A stretch of 64,000 nt of DNA. It comes from an uncultured Clostridia bacterium (GTDB lineage Bacteria > Bacillota > Clostridia > TANB77 > CAG-508). This document shows, piece after piece, positions 26,433-36,113 of the stretch. How positions within the stretch are numbered: the stretch's first letter is position 1; each line of letters begins with the position of its first letter. The notes beneath the pieces were generated by a model that saw nothing but the letters and a program-made list of their open reading frames with translations, had not been told where the DNA came from and made no database searches. The position numbers were made by a program, and so were the translations under genes. The stretch covers positions 1 through 64,000 of the forward strand of contig CAKOWW010000005.1 in the NCBI GenBank assembly GCA_934129785.1, written 5' to 3'.

Positions 26433-26786
26433 ATGAAAAGTAAAAATATTTTGTATAGTTTTAAATATGCTTTAGAAGGTTTAGGAAAAGCAATAAAGAC
26501 AGAAAGAAATATAAAAATTCATATATGTGCAATGATTTTAGTGATAATTTTAGGTGTAATATTAAAAATATCTAAAATAGAATGGATAATTTGTATAATT
26601 CTATTTGGATTAGTTATTTCAGCAGAATTATTTAATACGGCAATAGAAACAGCTGTGGATATTGCAATGCCAGAAAAAGATCCACGAGCTAAAAAAGCGA
26701 AAGATATTTCTGCAAGTGCTGTGCTTGTTTTAGCAATAGTTTCAGCAATAATTGGATTAATGATATTTATACCAAAATTATATTAA
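26433..26786 (+). CDS. dgkA: diacylglycerol/undecaprenol kinase
   Basis: A 117-residue integral membrane kinase with three helices. The N-terminal FKYALEGLGKAIKTERNIKIH and the catalytic region AELFNTAIETAVDIAMPEKDPRAKKAKDISASAV match the DgkA family. In Gram-positive bacteria this protein phosphorylates undecaprenol to supply the cell-wall lipid carrier. AAAGAGAAACTGAG lies before the ATG. It probably belongs with the PAP2 phosphatase further down in lipid-carrier handling, but that is inference. Confidence 0.9.
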   Translation: MKSKNILYSFKYALEGLGKAIKTERNIKIHICAMILVIILGVILKISKIEWIICIILFGLVISAELFNTAIETAVDIAMPEKDPRAKKAKDISASAVLVLAIVSAIIGLMIFIPKLY

Positions 26787-26854
26787 AAATCAGAAGTAGA
26801 ATGAAACTAAAAATGTGCAGTGGAGAAAAAACGAAAACACAAAATAGTTACAAT

Positions 26855-26889
26855 TTGTTAATATAGGATTAACAAAACAGTTATATAAT
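26855..26889 (+). promoter_or_regulatory. palindrome and -10 upstream of the alarmone synthetase gene
   Basis: A perfect dyad TTGTTAAT-ATAGG-ATTAACAA (26855-26875) lies 8 bp before a TATAAT (26884-26889). No good -35 is present at the correct spacing, so the dyad may be the site of an activator or repressor that controls this promoter. Confidence 0.45.
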
Positions 26890-26913
26890 CCAAACAAGAT
26901 AAGGAGGGATTAT

Positions 26914-27579
26914 ATGGAAAACTCAATAAAAGAAAACGGTAGTTTAACAATAATAAATGAATTAACTAAAAAAGATTATAATGAATTTGAAATAATAATG
27001 GCAATATACAAAAAAGCATTAGATAATACAATAAAAGAATGCTTAGACCTAAAAGAAATGCTAGGTACAACTTATAATTATGATGTTATAACAAACATAA
27101 CAGGAAGAATAAAATCACCAGATAGTATAGCAAGCAAAATGAAGAAGAAAAATTTAGCTATTAGTTATGACAATATGATAGAACATATTAATGACATTGC
27201 AGGAGTAAGAATAGTTTGTAATTATAAAGATGAAGCATACAAAATAAGAAATATAATTAGAAAGCAAGAAAACATAAGGGTAATCAAAGAAAAAGATTAT
27301 TTAAAAAAACCTAAAAAAAGTGGGTATTCAGCTTATCATATGATACTTGAAGTTCCAGTAACAATAAAACAAGAAATAATATATATAAAAGTAGAAATAC
27401 AAATAAGAACACTTTTAATGGATTTTTGGTCAACAATTGAACACAAAATAAAATACAAACCTAAAGGCAAACTATCAAATTCAGATTCAATAAAATTATC
27501 TATTTATGCAAGAATAATAAACGATATAAGTGACAAAATGATGAAAATACATAGAAAACAAACTAAATTATTAAGATAG
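26914..27579 (+). CDS. small alarmone synthetase, RelQ/YjbM-type (p)ppGpp synthetase
   Basis: A 221-residue stand-alone RelA/SpoT synthetase domain that transfers pyrophosphate from ATP to GDP or GTP. Family landmarks are RIKSPDSIASKMKKKN, DIAGVRIVC, KPKKSGYSAYHMILEVP and VEIQIRTLLMDFWSTIEHKIKYK. There is no hydrolase or TGS/ACT domain, and the length fits the small-synthetase class. AAGGAGGG precedes the ATG. The upstream dyad suggests it is regulated, as these genes often are by cell-wall stress. Confidence 0.88.
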   Translation: MENSIKENGSLTIINELTKKDYNEFEIIMAIYKKALDNTIKECLDLKEMLGTTYNYDVITNITGRIKSPDSIASKMKKKNLAISYDNMIEHINDIAGVRIVCNYKDEAYKIRNIIRKQENIRVIKEKDYLKKPKKSGYSAYHMILEVPVTIKQEIIYIKVEIQIRTLLMDFWSTIEHKIKYKPKGKLSNSDSIKLSIYARIINDISDKMMKIHRKQTKLLR

Positions 27580-27617
27580 TTATATATCTATGTTATTTAA
27601 AGGGGAATGTAAAAATA

Positions 27618-28259
27618 ATGAAAGAAAAAATAAAAGAATTTATAATAAAAAATCTAAAATGGATAATATTATTTATTTGTTTAATAGGATTTTTAGATTT
27701 AGCAGAAGATGTATTTAATAAAGAAATAATGAAAGGTGACATAATAGGATATCAAATGGTATCAACATTTCTAATATCAGATTTTGCAACACCAATAGCA
27801 AAAATTATTACAAATTTTGGAGGGGCAATATTTCTAATAGCAATAACAGTAATACTATTTATATTAATTAAAAATAAGAAAATAGGAGTTGCCATAACAG
27901 CAAATCTAGTTTTAGTAGCACTGCTAAATCAATTGTTAAAAAATATACTCCAAAGGCCACGACCAACAGAATATAGAATAATTCAAGAAACAGGTTACAG
28001 TTTCCCATCAGGACATTCAATGGCAAGTATGGCGTTTTATGGATATTTGATCTATTTAATTTATAAATATGTAGAAAATAAAAATATTAAATGGATTTTA
28101 ATAACGCTTTTAAGTATATTAATATGTTCAATAGGAATAAGTAGAATTTATTTAGGAGTACACTATACAAGTGATGTTTTGGGAGGCTTTTTAATATCAA
28201 TTTCATATTTAGTTATATATATAAGCGCAATGAACAAATTTTTATTAGATAAAGAATAG
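27618..28259 (+). CDS. PAP2-family membrane phosphatase
   Basis: A 213-residue integral membrane phosphatase with about six helices. The three PAP2 motifs are present: KNILQRPRPTE (with K and RP), YSFPSGHSMASMAFYG with the catalytic His, and SRIYLGVHYTSDVLGG with the nucleophilic His and Asp. Likely substrates are undecaprenyl pyrophosphate or phosphatidylglycerol phosphate. AAAGGGG precedes the ATG. It follows the alarmone synthetase by 38 bp and ends at a strong terminator, so the two are probably one operon. Confidence 0.88.
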   Translation: MKEKIKEFIIKNLKWIILFICLIGFLDLAEDVFNKEIMKGDIIGYQMVSTFLISDFATPIAKIITNFGGAIFLIAITVILFILIKNKKIGVAITANLVLVALLNQLLKNILQRPRPTEYRIIQETGYSFPSGHSMASMAFYGYLIYLIYKYVENKNIKWILITLLSILICSIGISRIYLGVHYTSDVLGGFLISISYLVIYISAMNKFLLDKE

Positions 28260-28266
28260 TAAAATC

Positions 28267-28308
28267 AAGCAGAGAAAGGATTTTCAAAGTCCTTTCTCTG
28301 CTTATTTT
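28267..28308 (+). terminator. intrinsic terminator after the PAP2 gene
   Basis: A perfect 14-bp stem (AAGCAGAGAAAGGA paired with TCCTTTCTCTGCTT) followed by ATTTTTA. Confidence 0.88.
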
Positions 28309-28322
28309 TATAGGGATTTTTA

Positions 28323-28351
28323 TTGACTTTTAAAAAGTCCATTATTATAAT
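28323..28351 (+). promoter_or_regulatory. promoter of the ABC-FtsX-mutL operon
   Basis: TTGACT (28323-28328) and TATAAT (28346-28351) with a 17-bp spacer. Confidence 0.7.
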
Positions 28352-28388
28352 ACAGATAGAAAAATAAAAATAAGAAGGGAGAATGGTT

Positions 28389-29099
28389 ATGGGCAAAATA
28401 GTAGAATTAAAAAATGTAAGTAAAATATACAAAACAGGAGAAAAAGAATTTAAAGCAATAGACAACATAGATTTAGACATCAAAAAAGGAAAATTTGTTG
28501 TAATACTTGGACCATCAGGTGCAGGAAAATCAACATTATTAAACCTAATTGGTGGAATGGATTTACCATCAAAAGGAACAATAAAAATAGATGGAGAAGA
28601 CATATCTAAATACAATGAAACACAGCTTAGCCAATATAGAGCAGAAAATATAGGATTTATATTCCAATTTTACAATATACTTCCAACATTAACAGTATTA
28701 GAAAATGTTGAATTAATAAAAGATGTTGTAAAAAATGGGAAAGACAGTTTAGAAGCAATAAAAGCAGTAGGACTAGAAGAACATGTAAACAAATTCCCAA
28801 ATCAATTGTCAGGTGGAGAGCAACAAAGAGTATCAATTGCAAGAGCAATAGCTAAAAATCCAAAATTATTATTATGTGATGAGCCAACAGGCGCATTAGA
28901 CTCAAAAACAGGAGTTGAAGTTTTAAAATTATTAAAACAACAATGTGATGGAAATAACGGAGAAAATACAGTAATAATAGTAACACATAACAGTTTAATT
29001 GCAGAAATTGCAGATGTAGTAATAAGAGTAAAAAACGGAAAAATTGAAGATGTATCAGAAAATACAGAACCAAAAAATATTGATGAAGTTAATTGGTAA
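28389..29099 (+). CDS. ABC transporter ATPase, MacB/LolD-type
   Basis: A 236-residue ATPase that powers the permease encoded next. Walker A is LGPSGAGKST, the signature LSGGEQQRVSIARA and Walker B LLLCDEPTGALDSKTG, all typical of the MacB/FtsE/LolD group with its QFYNILPTLTVLENV Q-loop. The second of two ATGs (28389) is chosen because GGGAG lies 7 nt before it; the ATG at 28383 is too close to that site. The permease gene follows after 36 bp. Confidence 0.92.
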   Translation: MGKIVELKNVSKIYKTGEKEFKAIDNIDLDIKKGKFVVILGPSGAGKSTLLNLIGGMDLPSKGTIKIDGEDISKYNETQLSQYRAENIGFIFQFYNILPTLTVLENVELIKDVVKNGKDSLEAIKAVGLEEHVNKFPNQLSGGEQQRVSIARAIAKNPKLLLCDEPTGALDSKTGVEVLKLLKQQCDGNNGENTVIIVTHNSLIAEIADVVIRVKNGKIEDVSENTEPKNIDEVNW

Positions 29100-29135
29100 A
29101 AAAGTTTTATACCTTGGGAAAGGAGTGAAATTAAA

Positions 29136-31445
29136 TTGAAAAGATTAAACAAAAAAATATTTAGAGATATAAAATTAAATAAAATGCAATTTTTTAATAT
29201 ATATATAATGGTATTTTTAGGAGTTTTTGTTTTCACTGCAATACATGCATATATGGATGGAATGGACAAAAGTGCAGAAAAATATTATAAAGAAAATAAT
29301 TTGCAAGATATTTGGATAGAAGGTGCGGGATTTTCTAGCCAAGACTTAGAAAATATAAAAAATATAGATAATGTGAAAAATGCAGAGAGAAAGTTAACAA
29401 TAACAGCAGACTTGGATAAAATAAATGAAGAAGAGAAAAAAGATATAACATTAGAAACGAACTTTATTGAAAGCAATGAAATATCTAAAATGTATGTTGT
29501 AGATGGAGAAGAATTTGGAAAAGAAAAAGATGGTGTATGGTTTGATAGCTATTTAGCAAAAAGTTTAAACCTAAAAGTAGGAGATAGTATAACATTTAAT
29601 TGTAATAATGAAAACTATACAAAAAAGGTGTTAGGATTAGTAACAGTTCCAGACCATGTATATTTTGTAAAAGATAGTACTGCAATATTTCCAACACATA
29701 CAGATTATGGATTTATGTACATGTCTATAAATGAATTTCCAATTCAAATGGATAACATATATAATAAAGTAATTGTAGATGTTAAAGATGAGAACAAAAT
29801 AGAAGAAACAAAAAGCAAAATAGAAAATGATATAAAATCTGCAGTAGCAGTAACAACGAGAAATGAGAGCGTATCTTATAATGGGTACAATTCAGAAATA
29901 GAAGAAGGTTCAACATATTCAGGAGTATTTACATTTTTATTCTTATTTATTGCGATATTATCTGTAACAACAACAATGAATAGATTTGTAAGAAAACAAA
30001 GAACTACAATAGGAACTTTAAAAGCATTAGGGTTCAAAAATAGAAAAATAACGAAACATTATATATCATATGGATTTTACACAAGCTTATTTGCAAGCAT
30101 ATTAGGTATAATATGTGGTAGATATACAATAGGAGAGTTTTTCTTGTACAATGAAATGACATATTTTGAAATACCTACATACAAAACAGTGCTAATACCA
30201 ACTGTTTATATATTAGCGGTTCTAGTAGTAATAGTAATAACAATAGTTACATATTTATCGTGTAGAAATATACTTAAAGAATCAGCAGTGGAAGCATTAA
30301 GAGTAGAGGAACCAAAAGTTAAAAACAGTAAATTTGATTTAGGTACAAGAAAAATATTTAAAAGAGCTTCAATTTCTACTAGATGGAATATAAGAGACAT
30401 AATGAGAAATAAAGGAAGAAGCATAATGGCAGTTGTAGGAATAACAGGCTGTACAATGCTTTTAGTATGTGCTTTTGGATTATTAGACACAATGAACTCA
30501 TATTTAGATTGGAAATTTGAAAAAATTAGCAAATTTGATTATAAGTTAACGCTAAAAAGTGATTACACAGAAAATGAATTAGACAATCTAAAACAAAAAT
30601 ATGGAAATGCAACAAGTATGACATTAGGCATAGAATTTAAAAATGGAGATTCAAAACAAGCAAATTCTATAGTGGTAAATGACGCCAAAGATAATTTGAA
30701 ATATACAAACCATGAAAGAGAATATATGGACTTAAATGATGATGGAATATATGTAACAGAAAAATTAGCACAAAAATATAACCTAAAAATAGGTGATGAA
30801 GTAGAATGGCATATATTTGGCAATGAAAAATGGTACAAAAGCAAAATAGTAGGAATAAACAGAGATCCACAAAGTCAAATTATGAACATGACAAGAAAAT
30901 ATTATGAAAGTTTAAACTTAAAATATAGAGCAGATTCATTATATACAAACGAAAACTTAGAAAATATAAAATCATTAGATGGAGTTGAAGTAATTCAAAC
31001 TGTTGAAACATTAAAACAAGGAATGGAAAACATGCTAAAAACAATGAAACTAATGCTTGTAATCTTAATAATAGTTTCAGCTATATTGGGATTTGTTATA
31101 ATTTATAACTTAGGAATTTTATCATTATCAGAAAAACAATATCAATTTGCAACACTAAAAGTATTAGGATTTAAAAATAAACAAATAAAAAATATATTTG
31201 TAAAACAAAATATATGGCTAGCATTAATTGGAATAGTGCTTGGACTACCACTAGGATATTTTATGGTAGATTACATATTTAAATCAGCACTAGGAGATAG
31301 TTATGACTTTAATGCATATATAAGAATAATATCATATTTATATTCAGCGGTTGGAAGTTTTGTTGTCGCAATATTTGTAAACAAAGTACTAGCAAGAAAA
31401 ATAGAAAAAATAGATATGGTATCAAGTTTAAAAGGAAATGAATAA
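29136..31445 (+). CDS. FtsX-like ABC permease
   Basis: A 769-residue permease of the MacB/FtsX mechanotransmission type. The layout is helix 1 (~16-38), a large extracytoplasmic domain (~40-265), three helices of the first FtsX domain (~270-400, with RTTIGTLKALGFKNRKI), a second helix-plus-extracellular domain (~425-620), and a second FtsX domain (~625-760, with QFATLKVLGFKNKQI). The start is TTG after AAAGGAGTG. The stop codon overlaps the mutL start. Export of peptides or signalling at the envelope is the usual role; the substrate is unknown. Confidence 0.88.
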   Translation: MKRLNKKIFRDIKLNKMQFFNIYIMVFLGVFVFTAIHAYMDGMDKSAEKYYKENNLQDIWIEGAGFSSQDLENIKNIDNVKNAERKLTITADLDKINEEEKKDITLETNFIESNEISKMYVVDGEEFGKEKDGVWFDSYLAKSLNLKVGDSITFNCNNENYTKKVLGLVTVPDHVYFVKDSTAIFPTHTDYGFMYMSINEFPIQMDNIYNKVIVDVKDENKIEETKSKIENDIKSAVAVTTRNESVSYNGYNSEIEEGSTYSGVFTFLFLFIAILSVTTTMNRFVRKQRTTIGTLKALGFKNRKITKHYISYGFYTSLFASILGIICGRYTIGEFFLYNEMTYFEIPTYKTVLIPTVYILAVLVVIVITIVTYLSCRNILKESAVEALRVEEPKVKNSKFDLGTRKIFKRASISTRWNIRDIMRNKGRSIMAVVGITGCTMLLVCAFGLLDTMNSYLDWKFEKISKFDYKLTLKSDYTENELDNLKQKYGNATSMTLGIEFKNGDSKQANSIVVNDAKDNLKYTNHEREYMDLNDDGIYVTEKLAQKYNLKIGDEVEWHIFGNEKWYKSKIVGINRDPQSQIMNMTRKYYESLNLKYRADSLYTNENLENIKSLDGVEVIQTVETLKQGMENMLKTMKLMLVILIIVSAILGFVIIYNLGILSLSEKQYQFATLKVLGFKNKQIKNIFVKQNIWLALIGIVLGLPLGYFMVDYIFKSALGDSYDFNAYIRIISYLYSAVGSFVVAIFVNKVLARKIEKIDMVSSLKGNE

Positions 31446-33142
31446 TGGGAAATATAGTTTTATTAGATGATTTAACAATAAATAAAATAGCTGCAGGAGA
31501 AGTAATAGAAAGGCCAGCAAATGTAGTAAAAGAATTAGTAGAAAACAGCATAGATGCTGGAAGTACAAAAATTGTAATTGAAATAAAGAATGGCGGAAAA
31601 ACATATATAAATATAACTGATAACGGAAAAGGCATGAAAAGAGAAGATATGCCGTTATCTTTAGAAAGACATGCAACAAGTAAAATACGCAAGGTAGAAG
31701 ACTTGGAACATACATATACAATGGGCTTCAGAGGTGAAGCCCTTGCTAGTATATGTGCAATATCTAAACTTACAATGGCATCAAAAGAAAAAGAAGAATT
31801 AATAGGAACAAAAATAATTTCAGAAGCGGGAGAAATATTAAAAGCAGAAGAATGTGGAATGAATATTGGAACATCTATAACAGTAGAAAATCTATTTTTT
31901 AATACACCTGTAAGATATAAATTCTTGAAAAATGATTCAGCAGAATTTAAAGTGATAAAAGACTGGATACAAAAAACAGCATTAGCAGAACCACAAATAT
32001 CTTTTAGATTAATAAACAACAATAAAGAAGTGTTTTATACTAGTGGAAATGGAAAAATAGAAGATATAATTTATATTTTATACGGCAAGCAAATAAAAGA
32101 AAATATAGTAAAAGTAGACTATACTGAAGAAAATATAAAAGTAACCGGAGTTGTAGGAAATACTCTAATTGCAAGAGATACAAAAAAAGACCAAATAATA
32201 TTTTTAAATAAAAGAAATATAACAAATTCAATGATAACCAATAGCTTGGAACAAGCTTTTAAAGGGGCAACAGGAATAAATAAACATGGATTTGCAATAT
32301 TAAATTTAAGCATGCCAGCAGATTATTATGATGTAAATGTACACCCAACAAAAAAAGATGTAAGATTTAAAGATGAGGGGAAAATATACAGAATTTTATT
32401 TCATGCAGTGAAAAACTCAATGTTAAACACAGAATTTTTGGGCAATAATCAGTTAGAAAATCAGGACAAATATATAGAAAATGAATATGAATTTTTAACA
32501 AATAAATTGGAAAAAGAAGACAAAAATCTAGAACTAAGAAAAAGAGAAGAAAACAGAAAAATAGATTATAAATATATAGGAATTTTGTTTAGAACATTTA
32601 TAATAATTGAAATTGACGATGAAATATTTTTGATAGATCAGCATGCTGCCCATGAAAGAGTTTTGTATGAACAAATAAAAGAAAACTATAAGAAGAATAT
32701 GAAGCAAAATAGCCAAATGACTTTGCTTCCAGAGGTGCACACATTAACACATAAAGAAATAGCATTTGTAATGGAAAATAAGGAAATGCTAGAAAAAATA
32801 GGTTTTGATATAGAACAATTTGGTGAGAATACTATAAAAATAAATGGGATTCCAGATTTAGAATATAAATCTAAAACCAAGAGTTTATTTTTAGACATCT
32901 TAGATGAAATGATTTCAAGTAACAGAACATCTATTAAAGATATAGAAGAACGCTTTATTGCCACAGTTGCTTGTAAAGCAGCGGTTAAAGCAAATATGGA
33001 TTTAAATGAACAAGAAGTTCATAAATTGATACAAAGTTTGTTATCATTAAATAATCCATATACATGTCCACATGGAAGACCAACTACGATAAAAATTAGC
33101 AAAGAATATTTAAAAAAAGAACTAGGAAAAATAGAACAATGA
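31445..33142 (+). CDS. mutL: DNA mismatch repair protein MutL
   Basis: A 565-residue GHKL ATPase and latent nicking endonuclease. N-terminal motifs are KELVENSIDAGS, ITDNGKGM and GFRGEALASI. The C-terminal metal-dependent endonuclease is present: DQHAAHERVLYE, ATVACKAAVKAN and CPHGRPT. This matches bacteria that lack MutH. The start overlaps the end of the permease gene, so expression is coupled to the transporter operon. mutS is not in the window. Confidence 0.95.
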   Translation: MGNIVLLDDLTINKIAAGEVIERPANVVKELVENSIDAGSTKIVIEIKNGGKTYINITDNGKGMKREDMPLSLERHATSKIRKVEDLEHTYTMGFRGEALASICAISKLTMASKEKEELIGTKIISEAGEILKAEECGMNIGTSITVENLFFNTPVRYKFLKNDSAEFKVIKDWIQKTALAEPQISFRLINNNKEVFYTSGNGKIEDIIYILYGKQIKENIVKVDYTEENIKVTGVVGNTLIARDTKKDQIIFLNKRNITNSMITNSLEQAFKGATGINKHGFAILNLSMPADYYDVNVHPTKKDVRFKDEGKIYRILFHAVKNSMLNTEFLGNNQLENQDKYIENEYEFLTNKLEKEDKNLELRKREENRKIDYKYIGILFRTFIIIEIDDEIFLIDQHAAHERVLYEQIKENYKKNMKQNSQMTLLPEVHTLTHKEIAFVMENKEMLEKIGFDIEQFGENTIKINGIPDLEYKSKTKSLFLDILDEMISSNRTSIKDIEERFIATVACKAAVKANMDLNEQEVHKLIQSLLSLNNPYTCPHGRPTTIKISKEYLKKELGKIEQ

Positions 33143-33224
33143 AATATGTTGTGGCTTGATAAAAAAATGAAAATATGATAAAAAAATAATAAATTATGAA
33201 GAAGAGATAGCATAGGAGGAAAAA

Positions 33225-33635
33225 ATGGAATTAAGAAAAGAAAAATGTTGTGGATGCATAATTATATAAAATAATAAGGTTTTATTAATATATGAAAAGA
33301 ACGGAAATTTTTGGGGATTTCCCAAAGGTCATATGGAAAAAGGAGAAAATGAAATAGAAACAGCTTTAAGGGAAGTAAAAGAAGAAGTTGGATTAGATGT
33401 TGAAATAATAGACAAAGAAAAAAGATATATATTAAATTATATTATAAGAGATGAAATAGATAAGACAACAGTATTATATCTTGCAATACCAAAGAATAAA
33501 GAAATAGTAATGCAAGAAAGTGAAATAGAAAAAGTGAAATGGTGTGACTTTGAAGAAGCATTGGAAACATTAACTTTTGATAATAGTAAAGAAGTATTTA
33601 AGAAAGTTATTAATGACTTGAATTTAGGTATTTAA
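33225..33635 (+). pseudogene. NUDIX hydrolase with an in-frame TAA
   Basis: A gene for a bis(5'-nucleosyl)-tetraphosphatase-type NUDIX hydrolase interrupted by one nonsense codon. From ATG 33225 (after AGGAGG) the frame gives MELRKEKCCGCIII, then TAA at 33267, and continues in the same frame as NNKVLLIYEKNGNFWGFPKGH and a perfect NUDIX box (GHMEKGENEIETALREVKEEVG). The rest runs to 33635. No frameshift is involved; a single A-to-T change of an AAA Lys codon would explain it. Restart at the ATG at 33333 would lose the strand before the box and is unlikely to give an active enzyme. Readthrough cannot be excluded. Confidence 0.85.
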
Positions 33636-33665
33636 ATATATGAGATAATTATAGAAGCAAATAAT

Positions 33666-33848
33666 ATGAAAATCAAAAAATCAGAGAAAACACTTATTGG
33701 AACTATTTTACCTAGAATAGCTTTATATAAGGCAAAGCAGGCTGAAATAGAAAAAATCTCCCTAAAACGTGAAAAAAGCAAAAAAACATCTCCCGAAAAC
33801 GTGAAAAGTATCGACGGAACATCTCCAAAAAACGTGGAAAAATCTTGA
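33666..33848 (+). CDS. possible small basic protein with internal repeat
   Basis: A 60-residue open frame of uncertain status, very basic (many Lys), with a repeated segment TSPENVKSIDGTSPKNVEKS. The DNA behind it contains three spaced copies of an AAAACGTGRAAA-type motif, which may matter more than the protein. No convincing ribosome binding site precedes the ATG. It may be non-coding. Confidence 0.25.
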   Translation: MKIKKSEKTLIGTILPRIALYKAKQAEIEKISLKREKSKKTSPENVKSIDGTSPKNVEKS

Positions 33849-33990
33849 TATTTTATAAAAAAAGGAATATAATAACAATAAGAATATACGAGTTAAATGA
33901 AATTATATATAAATCAATAAAAAATAAAAATTAAAGAAAAAAGAAGATATCGAAAGATAATCTTAAAAAATTGAGATAGGGGGAATATTT

Positions 33991-35292
33991 ATGAAAAGAA
34001 AGATTTATAAGGATTTACTTAATTGGAAAGAAAATTCTATAGATATACCATTAATGATTATTGGAGCAAGGCAAATAGGAAAAACGTATATAATACAGGA
34101 ATTTTGCAAAAATGAATTTGAAAATTATATATATATTAATTTACTGGATAACCCACAAATAGTTGATTTATTTGAACAAACTATACCAACAGAAGAAAAA
34201 TTTACTAAAATGCAGTGGATCTTAAATAAAAATATAGATTTAGAAAATACAATAATATTTTTTGATGAAATTCAATTAAGTGAAAAGTTAATAAGCAATT
34301 TAAAATACTTTTGTGAATCAGATAAACCATTTAAAATTATATGTGCGGGAAGCTTGCTAGGTGTTAAAATAAATCGTTTTCACTCATCCTTTCCTGTAGG
34401 AAAAGTAAAAATGGAGTATATGTATCCAATGGATTTTGAAGAATTTTTAATGGCAACATCTAGTCAGGGATTGATTGATGAAATTTACAAGTGCTATAAC
34501 GAAGCAACTCCGATGACAAATGCATTGCATGAAAAATTATTAAATTTATATAGATTATACTTATGTGTAGGTGGAATGCCACAAGCAGTTCAAAATATAG
34601 TAGATGTAAATCAAAATATATTTGATTTTGATAAAACTATTGTTAAGAATATAATAGAGTCATACTTAAATGATATGAACCAATATATTTTTAATAATAC
34701 AGAAAAATCAAGAATAGAAGCAATATACAAATCAATTCCAAGTCAACTAGGAAATGTAAGTAATAAATTCCAATACTCAAAAATTAATTCGAATGCAAGA
34801 AGTAGAGATTATGAAACAGCACTACAATGGTTAATTTCAAGTACTATGATTTATAAATGCAATTTGCTAAAAGCAATTCAAATACCACCTAAAGCATATG
34901 CAGATGAAGAATATTTTAAATTGTATATAAGTGATGTTGGATTACTTACATCTTTATTAGAAATCCAGTACAATGATATTCTATTAGATAATAAATTTTT
35001 ATATAAAGGAAATATTGCAGAGAATTATGTAGCTGAACAACTAGTTAGAAATGGAGTTAGTTTATATTATTGGAAATCAAATAGTGATGCTGAAATAGAT
35101 TTTATTTTGTATAATGAAGATGGTTTAATACCAATAGAAGTAAAAGCATCTGATAATATTACATCAAAAAGTTTAAATAGTTATATAAAAAAATATAATC
35201 CAAAATATTCTATAAGAATTTCTAGTAAAAATTTTGGGTTTGAAAATAATATAAAATCAGTACCATTATATGCAGCGTTTTTAATAAAATAA
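33991..35292 (+). CDS. AAA ATPase with DUF4143 C-terminal domain
   Basis: A 433-residue ATPase of the AAA_14/DUF4143 group common in anaerobes. Walker A is GARQIGKTY, Walker B IIFFDEIQLSEK, and sensor-like CAGSLLGVK follows. The C-terminal domain has NYVAEQLVRNG, WKSNSDAEIDFIL and IPIEVKAS, the D…ExK pattern of a PD-(D/E)XK-like fold. Cellular function is not established; toxin or mobile-element associations are common. GGGGG precedes the ATG. The 150-bp AT-rich leader includes TATAAATCAATAAAAAAT, which also occurs in both switch elements, but lacks their inverted ends. Confidence 0.85.
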   Translation: MKRKIYKDLLNWKENSIDIPLMIIGARQIGKTYIIQEFCKNEFENYIYINLLDNPQIVDLFEQTIPTEEKFTKMQWILNKNIDLENTIIFFDEIQLSEKLISNLKYFCESDKPFKIICAGSLLGVKINRFHSSFPVGKVKMEYMYPMDFEEFLMATSSQGLIDEIYKCYNEATPMTNALHEKLLNLYRLYLCVGGMPQAVQNIVDVNQNIFDFDKTIVKNIIESYLNDMNQYIFNNTEKSRIEAIYKSIPSQLGNVSNKFQYSKINSNARSRDYETALQWLISSTMIYKCNLLKAIQIPPKAYADEEYFKLYISDVGLLTSLLEIQYNDILLDNKFLYKGNIAENYVAEQLVRNGVSLYYWKSNSDAEIDFILYNEDGLIPIEVKASDNITSKSLNSYIKKYNPKYSIRISSKNFGFENNIKSVPLYAAFLIK

Positions 35293-35414
35293 AAAAGTAG
35301 AAAAGTATATGATACATAAAATGAGTTTATGAGATAGAAAAAACATGCAAAAGTTTAATTTAATAGTTGTATTTAACAATAATAAGGCAAATACTAGAAT
35401 GGAGAGATATTAAC

Positions 35415-36095
35415 GTGAAAATAAAAACAAGAAAAACAATAATTATTTTTATAATATTAAGTATAGTATTAATAGGAATAGGTTTTGCTGGAGGATTTTA
35501 TACAAAAACATTAATGGATGAAGCACAACTAATAAAAGAAAAAGAAAAACAAACTAGTTTAGCAGCATTAATGTCAAAAAATGAAATAAATCAACTAAAA
35601 GAAAAAATTGAAAAAGATGAAGCAGATTATGGAGATGATTACCAAAAATTTAGTACATACAATCCATATATATACAAAAAAGAGCCAGACAGAATTTATT
35701 TCAAATCTTCAAAAATAGGGGCTTTTTATGTATTTGATAAAGAAGATGAAAACTACAAACATTTACTAGAAGTTATAGAAGATAGAATGTATTACTCAGT
35801 AATAGATGATTACAATTTAAATTGTTTTACGCCGGACTCAATTAATACAATGATGACCTCAGAACAAAATTATGTCGTATTTGATTATAACAATGAAAAC
35901 GCTTCGGAATCTGACTCAGATTACAATAAAGACATAATCTTCAAATTTTCAGAAAATACTAGATTATATAGGTTAGTTACTTATTTGTCATATTATAAGG
36001 AACCTATTCTGAAAAGCAACTTACCAAAAAAAGAATTTGCTGATAACACTAAAATGAGTGGATATGCTTATATGACACTTGTAGATGGTAATTAG
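35415..36095 (+). CDS. membrane-anchored protein of unknown function
   Basis: A 226-residue protein with one N-terminal hydrophobic helix (residues ~8-28) followed by a short charged coiled-coil-like region (LIKEKEKQTSLAALMSKNEINQLKEKIEKD, residues ~37-66) and a soluble domain rich in Tyr and Asp facing outside. No family recognised. The GTG at 35415 is chosen because GGAGAG lies 8 nt upstream. The MgtA-type ATPase gene starts 18 bp after its stop, so it could be an accessory protein for that pump; this is inference from position. Confidence 0.55.
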   Translation: MKIKTRKTIIIFIILSIVLIGIGFAGGFYTKTLMDEAQLIKEKEKQTSLAALMSKNEINQLKEKIEKDEADYGDDYQKFSTYNPYIYKKEPDRIYFKSSKIGAFYVFDKEDENYKHLLEVIEDRMYYSVIDDYNLNCFTPDSINTMMTSEQNYVVFDYNNENASESDSDYNKDIIFKFSENTRLYRLVTYLSYYKEPILKSNLPKKEFADNTKMSGYAYMTLVDGN

Positions 36096-36113
36096 AAAGG
36101 AGATAAGTAGAAA

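Noticed and set aside
33890..33960. A third invertible promoter upstream of the DUF4143 ATPase gene
   Set aside because: It shares TATAAATCAATAAAAAAT with the two switch elements and has a small AAGAT/ATCTT stem, but no CCTAAAG-type inverted ends and no correctly spaced -10 on the minus strand.
35293..36113. M-box magnesium riboswitch ahead of mgtA
   Set aside because: The 18-bp gap is too short, and the upstream gene is coding throughout. No M-box landmarks were seen before that gene either.
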